From assembly GCF_963682185.1 (NCBI RefSeq), contig NZ_OY821667.1, positions 4,539,501 to 4,603,500 on the forward strand: a stretch of DNA of 64,000 bases, read 5' to 3'. The position numbers and the translations under genes were made by a program. The notes beneath the pieces were generated by a model. It was not told the origin of the DNA, made no database searches, and worked only from the letters and a program-made list of their open reading frames with translations. This stretch comes from an uncultured Cohaesibacter sp. (GTDB lineage: Bacteria; Pseudomonadota; Alphaproteobacteria; Rhizobiales; Cohaesibacteraceae). Positions 19,345 through 28,013 of this stretch are shown here, piece by piece. Every line of letters begins with the position of its first letter. Positions within the stretch are counted from its first letter, which is position 1.

Positions 19345-19602
19345 TGATTACCCCTCTGTGAATTGTCTTTTTTACTTAGTCCCTTAAGGATATAAGAGCA
19401 GTTTGTGCGGTGGCAAGGTAGCCTATCCATCAAATTTCTTGGTCAATGGTCTCAGTCAAATGGATTGTTGCGATTATTGCCAAATAACGATAGCCATTCG
19501 GCACGTTAACTTCTTCGCTGTCTATGCCTTTTCAAGCGGGCAGGGATTGCTCAGGGGGAATGGGAAGCTCCGTCAAGGCACGGACACAAGAGCGGGAGTG
19601 GA

Positions 19603-19836
19603 ATGCGCATAATGAAGTTTCTGGATAAACTGCCAGTCAGCACACTTGTGATCGTCGCCCTGACATTGGGATTGGCACCTTTTGTGCCCGAACCGCATAT
19701 CTGGCAAAAGCTCAAGATGCTGGTTGCTGGCACGCTCTCACATCCCCTTGATATGTTTGATTTGCTGTTTCATGGGGTTCCCTGGCTGTTGTTGCTGGCC
19801 AAATTAGGTAGGCAGGCTTCCCTCTCGAGACGCTGA
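19603..19836 (+). CDS. Small membrane protein often mislabelled RND transporter
   Basis: A 77-residue protein with two hydrophobic segments (about 11-28 and 55-70), motif LTLGLAPFVPEPHIWQKLKMLVAGTL, quoted as family-typical in its first part (ALTLGLAPFVPEPHIW). Such proteins are widespread in proteobacteria and often carry the label RND transporter, although they are far too small to be one. Homologs usually start at the second Met (MKFLDKLP, 19612); the ATG at 19603 has GGGAG better placed, so either start is possible. Monocistronic; function unknown. Confidence 0.7.
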   Translation: MRIMKFLDKLPVSTLVIVALTLGLAPFVPEPHIWQKLKMLVAGTLSHPLDMFDLLFHGVPWLLLLAKLGRQASLSRR

Positions 19837-20405
19837 AACATCACATGCAGAGACATGACGCTTTAAGCCGCAAAGAAGACTTGGGTGATTCTCATCTGCC
19901 CATTCAGCACAACATGAGAATCGAAAATTCGCTTTATTGCTTGATTTGAAAGGTAATTTATTACCCGGGCCAAGCTGTGGACGAGTTCCCTTAATGCGCA
20001 CTTTGCAAACAGGCCAATTGTGTCAATCATTTCTAATATAGAATGGCGTGAAAAAGATATTCTGTAAGGAAATCGACCTACAAAAACTTGCCATAAGCAG
20101 CTGAGCACAACCAACAGAAGCAAGTTGGTTAATTATCACTTGAGAAAAATTGTAAAGTGCGAACGAAAACCGTTCTCATTAAACGATACTACTTTAGAAT
20201 CCAAGAAAAGAAGTCTTGATAAACGGAATGGTTGCGTAATCGTTGCTTTTGCACCATGTTCGGAGCGTTGTTTTTGCTCGATATTTCAGGTTTTTCGCAA
20301 TTTTGTTTTTTGGCGAACTTTTGCGATTTGAGAGGCGACAATCTTGTCATCCTGCGGTCATCTGTGATCCACTAAATGTGCATAGCGACTTACGGGTGAC
20401 GGGAA
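19837..20405. other. 569-base gap before the LysR regulator
   Basis: No secure gene. A minus-strand ORF of 86 codons (19863-20123) has no ribosome site or recognisable motif and may be chance or an eroded remnant. The right third is AT-rich with a TCGCAA ... TTGCGA inverted repeat (about 20293-20328) close to the LysR start, a possible autoregulatory site. Confidence 0.35.
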
Positions 20406-21275
20406 ATGAAATTATCAATCAATCAGATGCGCGCAGTTGAAGCGGTTGTGCGCACTGGTAGCTTCTCTGCTGCGGCAAAAGAGTTGGGCATTTCCCAACC
20501 CTCGGTTTCCAACCATCTTTCTGCGCTCGAAAAGCATTATCGCACGCAGTTGATCCATCGAAACGGGCGTCAGGCGGAGGCGACGGATACCTGCCGGGAA
20601 ATCCTGTCTCGCATTCGTTCCGTTCTGGCGATGACTGATGAGATCGAACATGCTCTTGAAGGAAGACGCCGCATGCAGGCCGGGTCCCTGCGCCTTGGCT
20701 ATTCTACCTATCAGTTTGCCATGCCGATTCTGTCAGACTTCATGACCAAGTTTCCAGAGGTGGAGATCGAAGCGCGAGCGATGGCTTCTAATGATCTTTT
20801 GCCCTTGTTGGAAGATGGCAAATTTGATGTCGTCTTCATCACCTCTGATGAGGCCCCTAGCCGTTTGCATGTCGAAAAAATCCGAACGGAACGGATCGTG
20901 CTCGTCGTCCCGCCGGATCATCCTCTTTGCGAGAAGGGGGCGGCCAGTTGGCAAGACGTATCGAATGCGGCTCTTGTTCAGAGGGAAAACAGCTCTGGTA
21001 CGCGTCGAGTGTTTGAAAAGGCCGCATCGACTGCCGGTGTGCAACTGAACACATTGCTTGCTCTTGGGTCCTGGGGGGCGATTGTGACGACGATCAACAG
21101 TGGAATGGGCATTGGCGTGGCGATGGAAGGGGAGGTGCTGCCTTCCAACAATGTGGTCATCATTCCCATCGAAGATGAAACTCTTACCGTTTCACATTAT
21201 CTTGCCTGCCTTCCTGAAATGCGGCATGTCTCAGCAATCAGGGCAATGTTTAATGCCCTTCAAGACAATGAGTGA
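20406..21275 (+). CDS. LysR family regulator of the phosphonate cluster
   Basis: A 289-residue LysR-type activator: N-terminal winged helix (about 1-60: MRAVEAVVRTGSFSAAAKEL, then ISQPSVSNHLSALEKHY) and a periplasmic-binding-protein-like effector domain (about 90-285). It sits 161 bases upstream of and on the same strand as the ABC-phnWX cluster. LysR regulators commonly control phnWX-type genes using 2-aminoethylphosphonate or a product as inducer; that role is inferred here from position. A 15-bp ATAGC-CTTAA-GCTAT palindrome in the following gap is its likely site. Confidence 0.9.
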   Translation: MKLSINQMRAVEAVVRTGSFSAAAKELGISQPSVSNHLSALEKHYRTQLIHRNGRQAEATDTCREILSRIRSVLAMTDEIEHALEGRRRMQAGSLRLGYSTYQFAMPILSDFMTKFPEVEIEARAMASNDLLPLLEDGKFDVVFITSDEAPSRLHVEKIRTERIVLVVPPDHPLCEKGAASWQDVSNAALVQRENSSGTRRVFEKAASTAGVQLNTLLALGSWGAIVTTINSGMGIGVAMEGEVLPSNNVVIIPIEDETLTVSHYLACLPEMRHVSAIRAMFNALQDNE

Positions 21276-21344
21276 TGAGAGAAATGGAAATATCCAATGA
21301 CTTGCACGCAAGGATTGTGACTTTTATGTGTCATGGTTCAATCG

Positions 21345-21359
21345 ATAGCCTTAAGCTAT
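21345..21359. promoter_or_regulatory. Candidate LysR binding palindrome before the importer operon
   Basis: ATAGC-CTTAA-GCTAT fits the T-N11-A pattern of LysR sites and lies 78 bases before the binding-protein start, next to an AT-rich stretch that could hold the -10 region. Ownership by the upstream LysR gene is inferred. Confidence 0.45.
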
Positions 21360-21436
21360 AGATAGTAAATGTTCATAAAACTGTTAAATAGTATCTCTAG
21401 GAAGGGGCTGCTCAATCCAAACAGGGAGACCTTCCA

Positions 21437-23491
21437 ATGAGCCCCAAATCCGTTTTTCTCGCCGGAGCGGCCTTTGTCGCGCTGAGCGCCTCAGCCTTTG
21501 CTGCATGCCCGGTAGCAACTGTTGCAGATATGAAAGGCCTGACCTCTGCCTATCCTGAGCAGTTTGAGTTGGCCGAATTTCAAAAAGCCGGTAGCTGCGA
21601 GCTGACCTTTGCCCAGAACCCGGATATCGCCAAATTCAACAGCCAGATCCTCGGCAACAAAGAGCTGCCAGCGCTTGCCGATCGTCTGCCGCAAGAGCCG
21701 CTTGTTGTTGCTCCTTATGATGCCGTTGGCACCTATGGTGGCGTGATTACCGGCCTTTCCAAGGGGACGGAATCTGGCACCTCGGATCTTCTCTCCGTGC
21801 GCCATGTAAACCTTGTGCGCTATGCCGATGACCTGCAGACCGTGGTTCCCAATATTGCCAAAAGCTGGGAATGGAATGACGACTACACGCAGCTGACCTT
21901 CACCCTGCGCAAGGGTCATAAATGGTCCGATGGCGAGCCTTTCACCGCAGCTGATATCGAATTCTGGTATAACGATCTGATCCTGAACAAAGATGTTTAC
22001 GAAAAGACGCCGGGCCGCTGGTTGTTCGCCGGAGAGCCCGCCGTTGTCAAGGCGCTGGATGATGTCACCGTCTCCTTCACATTCCCTGTGCCGACGCCGG
22101 GCATTCTCAACCGCTTCGCCGTTGACTATGGTCAGGCTTTCCAGCCCAAGCATTTCCTCGCCCAGTTCATGCCGAAATACAACAAGGATGCCGACAAGCT
22201 GGCCAAGGATATGGGGCTTGAGAATGGCGCTGCGGCAATCAAGATGTATTATGGCGGCTCCGACTGGAAAGACGTGCCAAGCCCGCTGCTGAAGGACGCT
22301 GAAGTTGCCGAGAAATTCGGTCGTGCCGTGGTGCCGACGCTGGAATCCCACATTGTGGTGGAAGAAAATGCCGAAGGCCGCAAGCTGGTCGCCAACCCTT
22401 ATTTCCATATGGTTGACACCGCAGGCAATCAGCTTCCCTACATTCCAGAAATTGACGAAAGCTACGTCAAGGACAAGGAAGTCCAGAATCTGAAGATCAT
22501 GAATGGCGAAGTCGTCTGGAAACAGCAGGCTGTCTTCTTGGAGGACTTCCCGCTGCTCAAGGAAAATGAAGCCAAGGGCAACTATACCGTTTCCTACGCG
22601 CCGACCTTCGGGGAGAATATCTTCTTCTCCTTTAACCGCACCCACAAGGATCCTGTGCTGGCCAAGCTGTTCAATGACATCCGCTTTGAACGCGCCATGT
22701 CCATTGCGCTGGATCGTGAAGAAATCAACGAGATTGTCTATCTGGGGCAGGGGACTCCGGCACAGGGTGTTCCGGCCGAACCAAAGACCGTGTCTTTTGT
22801 TTCCGAAGACATCCTCAATCAGGATATCGAATTCGATCCTGATCATGCCAGAGAGTTGCTCGCCGATATGGGCCTCAAGGATGCGGATGGTGACGGCACG
22901 TTGGAACGTCCGGATGGCAAGCCGCTGGTTATCCGCCTGATCTATTCCTCTCAGGGTGTGCCAGTGAAGATGATGGAACTGGTGCGTGACTATTGGTCCG
23001 CAGTGGGTGTTCGCATCGATCTTAAAGAGGTGACCTCTGATGAATATCGCGCTGGCGCCAACAACAACGATCTTGATCTGACAACTTGGAAATATGACGG
23101 CACCGCCGGTCCTGCTATTTCTCAGGATGTGACGGCCTTCATCCCGCCATTCGGGGATGTCTTCAACCCGGGCACCGGTTTTGCCTGGGCCCAGTGGATG
23201 GATTCCGATGGCAAGGAAGGCGTAGAGCCACCAGCCTATGTCAAGAAGCTCTATGACCTGTCCGAGAAGTTCTTGCAGGTTTCCATGGGCTCTGAGGAAT
23301 CCAACAAACTGGGCGCCGAGATCGTCAAGATCCATGTCGACAATCTGCTGAAAATCGGCACCGTCGGCGATATCGTCGCGCCTTTCCTTTATCGCAATGA
23401 TTTGAAAAACGTCAAACCGATCAAGGCCAAGTCCTACGACTTCTACTGGACATACCCATACCGCCCACAACAGTGGTTCCTGTCCAAATAA
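21437..23491 (+). CDS. Peptide-type ABC transporter substrate-binding protein
   Basis: A 684-residue family-5 (SBP_bac_5, DppA/OppA-like) periplasmic binding protein of the long class. Signal peptide about residues 1-22 (cleavage after ASAFA). The mature protein shows the family's conserved NIAKSWEWNDDYTQLTFTLR opening and LVIRLIYSSQG-type later strands. It is the first gene of an operon with two permeases, two ATPases, phnW, phnX and a phosphonate ester hydrolase. Context suggests the ligand is an organophosphonate, such as 2-aminoethylphosphonate or an ester or peptide conjugate of it, rather than a plain oligopeptide. AGGGAG precedes the ATG. Confidence 0.9.
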   Translation: MSPKSVFLAGAAFVALSASAFAACPVATVADMKGLTSAYPEQFELAEFQKAGSCELTFAQNPDIAKFNSQILGNKELPALADRLPQEPLVVAPYDAVGTYGGVITGLSKGTESGTSDLLSVRHVNLVRYADDLQTVVPNIAKSWEWNDDYTQLTFTLRKGHKWSDGEPFTAADIEFWYNDLILNKDVYEKTPGRWLFAGEPAVVKALDDVTVSFTFPVPTPGILNRFAVDYGQAFQPKHFLAQFMPKYNKDADKLAKDMGLENGAAAIKMYYGGSDWKDVPSPLLKDAEVAEKFGRAVVPTLESHIVVEENAEGRKLVANPYFHMVDTAGNQLPYIPEIDESYVKDKEVQNLKIMNGEVVWKQQAVFLEDFPLLKENEAKGNYTVSYAPTFGENIFFSFNRTHKDPVLAKLFNDIRFERAMSIALDREEINEIVYLGQGTPAQGVPAEPKTVSFVSEDILNQDIEFDPDHARELLADMGLKDADGDGTLERPDGKPLVIRLIYSSQGVPVKMMELVRDYWSAVGVRIDLKEVTSDEYRAGANNNDLDLTTWKYDGTAGPAISQDVTAFIPPFGDVFNPGTGFAWAQWMDSDGKEGVEPPAYVKKLYDLSEKFLQVSMGSEESNKLGAEIVKIHVDNLLKIGTVGDIVAPFLYRNDLKNVKPIKAKSYDFYWTYPYRPQQWFLSK

Positions 23492-23523
23492 AGCCATCGA
23501 CAAGGCTGTCCTAACCAATCAGG

Positions 23524-23570
23524 TGCGGGGGAGTGCTCCCGCATCAGTGCCTGCCTATGTCGGCAGGGTT
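23524..23570 (+). other. Two intercistronic hairpins after the binding-protein gene
   Basis: Hairpin one spans 23524-23543 (TGCGGG... / CTCCCGCA). Hairpin two spans 23550-23567 (CCTGCC-TATGTC-GGCAGG) and is followed by GTTTTCC. Such elements after a binding-protein gene commonly stabilise its message or partly terminate transcription so that it is made in excess over the permeases. Confidence 0.55.
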
Positions 23571-23589
23571 TTCCTGTGGGGATCCGATA

Positions 23590-24585
23590 ATGCTTCGTTT
23601 TACGCTTGAGCGACTGGTTGGCATGATTGTCACGATGGTGCTTGTTTCCATGATGGTTTTCCTGATCATGGAAATTCCACCTGGTGACTATGCGGATCGC
23701 TATGCCTTCCGCAAATATTCAGGCACCGGTATCGCCATTACGGAAGCGGACATTGAGGCCATCCGGCATGATTTCGGCCTCGATAAACCCATGGCACTGC
23801 GCTATGTCGACTGGATTGGCAACATCGTTCTACATGGCGATTTCGGGCAGGCCTTCGCCTTTGAGACCGATGTGACCAAGGTCATCGGTGACAAGGCTTG
23901 GCTGACTATGGCGATCCTGTTTGGAACATTGCTGCTCACCTACCTGATTGCCATCCCAATAGGCATTTATGCCGCCGTCAGGCGGGCTTCTTTTGCTGAT
24001 TACGGTCTCACGATCTTTTCTTATCTGGGGCTGGCTCTGCCCAACTTCCTGCTGGCTCTCATTCTGCTTTATTTCGTCAATCTCTGGTTCGATGCGGACA
24101 TTGGTGGATTGTTTTCAACGGGCATGTCCGATGCGCCTTGGTCCTTTGCCAAGGCATGGGACCTGATCAAGCATCTGTGGCTTCCGGCCTTCGTGCTGGC
24201 CTGGTCCGCGGTCGCCTATCAGATCCAGACCATTCGCGCCACCATGTCAGATGAACTCAACAAGCTTTCGGTTACGGCAGCGCGTGCCCGTGGTGTGCCG
24301 GAGACCAAGTTGCTGATCAAATATCCCGCCCGCCTTGCCATCAATCCGGTGGTCTCCACCATCGGTTTTGACGTCAACCGTATCTTCTCCGAGCTCCCCA
24401 TCGTTGCCGTCGTGCTGGGGCTGACAGAGCTCGGCGAATTGCTGCTCAATGCCTATCTCGATCTCGACATGTATGTCGCCGGAGCCATCCTGCTGATGCT
24501 TACCTTTGTGATTGTGTTGATGAACTTCATTTCGGACCTGCTGCTGGCCTGGCTTGATCCGCGCATCAAACTGGGGAGCAATTGA
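23590..24585 (+). CDS. ABC transporter permease, DppB-like
   Basis: A 331-residue inner-membrane permease of the BPD_transp_1 family. It has an N-terminal helix (LERLVGMIVTMVLVSMMVFL) and five further helices. The ATPase-contacting EAA-like loop is TAARARGVPETKLLIKYPAR. The start is the ATG at 23590 (MLRFTLERLVG) with GGGG upstream; a longer in-frame reading from 23533 passes through the hairpins and is not credible. It pairs with the following DppC-like permease, whose start is 3 bases past its stop. Confidence 0.93.
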   Translation: MLRFTLERLVGMIVTMVLVSMMVFLIMEIPPGDYADRYAFRKYSGTGIAITEADIEAIRHDFGLDKPMALRYVDWIGNIVLHGDFGQAFAFETDVTKVIGDKAWLTMAILFGTLLLTYLIAIPIGIYAAVRRASFADYGLTIFSYLGLALPNFLLALILLYFVNLWFDADIGGLFSTGMSDAPWSFAKAWDLIKHLWLPAFVLAWSAVAYQIQTIRATMSDELNKLSVTAARARGVPETKLLIKYPARLAINPVVSTIGFDVNRIFSELPIVAVVLGLTELGELLLNAYLDLDMYVAGAILLMLTFVIVLMNFISDLLLAWLDPRIKLGSN

Positions 24586-24587
24586 TC

Positions 24588-25763
24588 ATGGCAGATATCA
24601 CAGACAGCGGCGCTTCCATGTCCACCTCAACCAAAGGCTCGAAAGAGAGCGCAAAGGAACACAAGAAGCGGCTCAAATATTATTCAGCCAGCCAATGGAC
24701 CCTGATCTGGTGGCGTTTCCGCCGCCATCGTGCGGCCATGGTTGCTGCTGCTGTGCTTATCTTCATGGCGTTGTTGGGCATCTTTGCCGAGTTCGTGGCG
24801 CCCTATGGTCCAACCAGCCGCGATACCAAATATCTAGATGGTGCACCTCAAGTGCCGCTCTTCTGCGATCAGAATGGTTGTTCATGGCGCCCCTTCGTGC
24901 ATGGTGTCAGCACAAAACGCGATCCCGTGACGTTGCGGGCTATCTCGGTGCCCGATCCCGAGAAGCGTGTCTATCTCACCTTCTTTGCCCAAGGGGAAAA
25001 GACAGAGCTTTTGGGCTTTATCCCCTCCAAGATCCATTTCTTTTTGTTGGATGACAAGCGTGCCAAGCTGCATCTGTGGGGTACGGATGATCTGGGCCGC
25101 GATGTCTTTTCGCGTACCATCTATGCGACGCGTACTTCGCTTTCCATCGGCGTGATTGGCGTGTTGATCTCTTTCGTGCTCGCTCTCATCATCGGTGGCG
25201 TGGCTGGCTATGCCGGGGGCTGGGTGGACAATATCATCCAGCGCGTGACCGAGGTCATCCGCGTGGTGCCGATCATCCCGCTCTATATGGGGCTGGCCGC
25301 AGCCATGCCCAAGGAATGGTCCACCACAGAAGTCTATTTCGCGATGACGCTCATCCTAGGCTTTTTCGGTTGGCCCACGCTGGCTCGACGCATCCGCTCA
25401 CAGCTGCTTTCCATCCGTTCGGAGGATTATGTGGTGGCGGCACGGTTGGCCGGAGCGCGCCCGTTGCGCATCATTTCCCAGCATATGCTGCCCAGCTTTA
25501 CCAGCTTTATCATCGTCGATCTGGTGATCTCGTTCCCCTACATGATCCTAAGCGAGACGGCGCTGTCCTTCGTCGGCCTCGGCTTGCGACCACCTACGGT
25601 GTCGTGGGGCGTTCTGTTGCAACAGGCCCAGTCGGTGCGAGTCATCGAGCAGACGCCTTGGCTGTTCATTCCCGCAATCTTCGTGGTGCTGGCTGTGCTG
25701 GCCTTCACTGTGGTGGGCGATGGTCTGCGCGATGCGGCCGACCCATATTCGGACGCACGATAG
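24588..25763 (+). CDS. ABC transporter permease, DppC-like, with long periplasmic insertion
   Basis: A 391-residue permease, about 90-100 residues longer than ordinary DppC. After the basic N-terminal stretch (WWRFRRHRAAM) and first helix (about 50-72) there is a soluble loop of about 95 residues before the conserved HLWGTDDLGRDVFSR. Similar loops occur in the YejE-like long class that partners with large binding proteins. The EAA loop is VAARLAGARPLRIISQHMLP. The ATG at 24588 with GGGGAG upstream is taken as the start. The periplasmic loop has two Cys (CDQNGC) that could form a disulfide. Confidence 0.93.
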   Translation: MADITDSGASMSTSTKGSKESAKEHKKRLKYYSASQWTLIWWRFRRHRAAMVAAAVLIFMALLGIFAEFVAPYGPTSRDTKYLDGAPQVPLFCDQNGCSWRPFVHGVSTKRDPVTLRAISVPDPEKRVYLTFFAQGEKTELLGFIPSKIHFFLLDDKRAKLHLWGTDDLGRDVFSRTIYATRTSLSIGVIGVLISFVLALIIGGVAGYAGGWVDNIIQRVTEVIRVVPIIPLYMGLAAAMPKEWSTTEVYFAMTLILGFFGWPTLARRIRSQLLSIRSEDYVVAARLAGARPLRIISQHMLPSFTSFIIVDLVISFPYMILSETALSFVGLGLRPPTVSWGVLLQQAQSVRVIEQTPWLFIPAIFVVLAVLAFTVVGDGLRDAADPYSDAR

Positions 25764-25784
25764 GAAACGGGAAGGATATCAATC

Positions 25785-26786
25785 ATGCTGAAAGTAGAAA
25801 ATCTCTCCATTTCCTTCCGCACAGATGAAGGGCTGATCACGCCGGTTCAGGATATTGCCTTTGAAGTCCAGCCGGGACGCACGTTGGGCATCGTTGGGGA
25901 ATCCGGCTCGGGTAAATCCATCTCCACCAAGGCGCTGATGCAGCTTCTTCCCGGCAACGGCATCATTTCCAGTGAAGCGAAAATTCTCTATACCGACAAG
26001 TCCGGAAAGACATTCGATATCAACAAGCTGGGCAAAAAGGGAAGGGCCATTCGTCATATTCGGGGGGGCGAAATTGGTATGATCTTTCAGGAGCCCATGG
26101 CGTCCTTTTCGCCCGTTTACACCATCGGCAACCAGATGGTGGAAGCGATCCGGCTGCATCGCAATGTCGGACGCAAGGATGCGCGCCGCATCGCCATTGA
26201 AATGCTCGACAAGGTGGGTATATCCAATCCGGAAGCCCGCGTTGATCAATATCCTCACGAAATGTCCGGCGGCATGCGTCAGCGGGCTATGATTGCGCTC
26301 GCTCTCTCGGCTGGTCCCGCCTTGCTGATAGCTGACGAGCCGACCACCGCGCTGGACGTAACCATTCAGGCACAGGTGCTTGAATTGATGCGTAACCTGC
26401 AGCGCGATCTCTCCATGGGCATGATTTTCATTACCCATGATCTGGGCGTCATTTCCCATATCGCCGATGATGTGGCGGTGATGTATCTGGGTACGATTGT
26501 TGAGCGAGGACCGACCGACAAGGTCATTCACGAGCCGGCCCATCCCTATACGCAAGGACTGATCAAGGCCTTGCCCAGCGTTGATCGTTTGCATGATCGC
26601 TTGACACCCATTCCCGGAGACATACCCAGCCCCAACGACCGGCCCACAGGCTGCCCGTTTCATACCCGCTGCACCAAGGTGATTGCCGGGCTCTGCGATC
26701 AACATCAGCCGCAGATTTTACAGGTGGGGGAAGATCACACCGTGCGCTGCTTCCTGCATGAAAAACAGCAAAGGGCAAGCGCATGA
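25785..26786 (+). CDS. ABC transporter ATPase, DppD-like
   Basis: A 333-residue ATP-binding subunit: Walker A GESGSGKS (about 39-46), Q loop MIFQEPMASFSP, signature MSGGMRQRAMIA, Walker B LLIADEPTTALD and switch His in FITHDLG. The C-terminal oligopeptide/dipeptide extension carries the cysteine set (CPFHTRCTKVIAGLC) that in some Dpp/Opp ATPases binds a 4Fe-4S cluster. It overlaps the next ATPase gene by ATGA. Together the two ATPases energise the importer. Confidence 0.95.
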   Translation: MLKVENLSISFRTDEGLITPVQDIAFEVQPGRTLGIVGESGSGKSISTKALMQLLPGNGIISSEAKILYTDKSGKTFDINKLGKKGRAIRHIRGGEIGMIFQEPMASFSPVYTIGNQMVEAIRLHRNVGRKDARRIAIEMLDKVGISNPEARVDQYPHEMSGGMRQRAMIALALSAGPALLIADEPTTALDVTIQAQVLELMRNLQRDLSMGMIFITHDLGVISHIADDVAVMYLGTIVERGPTDKVIHEPAHPYTQGLIKALPSVDRLHDRLTPIPGDIPSPNDRPTGCPFHTRCTKVIAGLCDQHQPQILQVGEDHTVRCFLHEKQQRASA

Positions 26787-27934
26787 TCATGGACGCAACA
26801 AGGATGGACAACAGCAGCAAACAAGAGAACGAGCTTCTCATCGAGGTCAAGAATCTTGAGGTCCGGTTCCCGATCCGCAAGAAGAAACTCTTTTCATCCG
26901 AAGTCTCCTATCTGCGAGCGGTCGACGATGTCAGCTTTGACATCAGACGAGGCGAAACGGTCGGTCTGGTAGGAGAATCCGGCTCTGGCAAAACCACCGT
27001 TGGCCGCGCCATTCTGCGCGCCATTGACCCCACTGCGGGCGATGTAATCTTCCACACCCGCGAGCATGATATCTATCTTGATGAGTTGGAAGGGGAAGAG
27101 CTGCGCCGGTTTCGCAAGAAAATGGGCATGGTCTTCTCTGAAGGTCCCCATTCGATTGCCAATATGGCGAGTGACATTCTGCGTTCCTTTCGCCCGCGCA
27201 TGAGCCTTGTCTTTCAGGACCCCTATTCTTCGCTCAACCCGCGCATGACCGTGCGCGACATCATTGCCGAGCCTCTGGTCGCATCCGGCATGATGAAAAA
27301 TCGCGACAAGATCGATCAGCGGGTGCGCGATATCGCAAGTCGCTGCAAGCTCAATCTGGAGCATCTGCGCCGTTTCCCCCACGCATTCTCGGGCGGACAA
27401 CGCCAGCGCATCTGCATCGCGCGGGCCTTGGTAACGCGGCCTGATTTTGTCGTATGCGACGAGAGTGTTTCCGCGCTGGATGTGTCCATTCAGGCAGAGA
27501 TCGTCAATCTACTCAAAGACCTGCAGGAAGAAATGGGCGTTGCCTTTCTGTTCATTGCCCATGATCTGTCTGTGGTGGCCCAAATGTCCCATCGTGTGGC
27601 CGTGATGTATGTGGGCAAGTTCGTTGAATATGCGCCAACCGAGAGTCTTTTCTATAAGCCGCGCCATCCCTATACCCACGCGCTTTTGTCTGCCATTCCG
27701 ACCATAGATCCGGACGAGAGTTTCGATCCGATCAGGTTGGAAGGTGAAATTCCCAACCCGCTCGCCGCGCCATCCGGCTGTCGCTTTCACACCCGCTGCC
27801 CCTATGCCACGGAGCAATGCGCCAGTGAAATCCCGCACTGGCAGGAAATAGCGCCAGAGCATTTTGTGGCCTGCCACAGGGTGGATGAGCTCGATTTCTC
27901 CCGCGACAAACAAAGCGCCGAAACCACCGATTAG
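26783..27934 (+). CDS. ABC transporter ATPase, DppF-like
   Basis: A 383-residue partner ATPase: Walker [12 protein letters not shown], signature [15 protein letters not shown], Walker [13 protein letters not shown], switch FIAHDLS. An extra segment of about 40 residues after the Walker A region ([12 protein letters not shown]-like, ending [19 protein letters not shown]) is longer than in E. coli DppF. The C-terminal [14 protein letters not shown] cysteines match the Opp/Dpp extension. An ATG at 26783 overlaps the upstream stop. A 7-bp stem hairpin (GGAAGCA/TGCTTCC, 27950-27974) separates it from phnW. Confidence 0.95.
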   Translation: MIMDATRMDNSSKQENELLIEVKNLEVRFPIRKKKLFSSEVSYLRAVDDVSFDIRRGETVGLVGESGSGKTTVGRAILRAIDPTAGDVIFHTREHDIYLDELEGEELRRFRKKMGMVFSEGPHSIANMASDILRSFRPRMSLVFQDPYSSLNPRMTVRDIIAEPLVASGMMKNRDKIDQRVRDIASRCKLNLEHLRRFPHAFSGGQRQRICIARALVTRPDFVVCDESVSALDVSIQAEIVNLLKDLQEEMGVAFLFIAHDLSVVAQMSHRVAVMYVGKFVEYAPTESLFYKPRHPYTHALLSAIPTIDPDESFDPIRLEGEIPNPLAAPSGCRFHTRCPYATEQCASEIPHWQEIAPEHFVACHRVDELDFSRDKQSAETTD

Positions 27935-27949
27935 AAACCAGACCCAAAA

Positions 27950-27974
27950 GGAAGCAACCAGCTCTGCTGCTTCC
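27950..27974 (+). other. Hairpin between transporter and phnW
   Basis: A perfect 7-bp inverted repeat GGAAGCA/TGCTTCC with an 11-base loop and no T run. It may stabilise or process the transcript between importer and catabolic genes. Confidence 0.4.
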
Positions 27975-28013
27975 CCAATAAACAAGAAAGCCTAACGAGA
28001 AGAGGATCGTCCG

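Noticed and set aside
19863-20123. 86-codon minus-strand ORF as a gene or transposase remnant
   Set aside because: No ribosome site, no motif and an unremarkable composition; not supported beyond being open.
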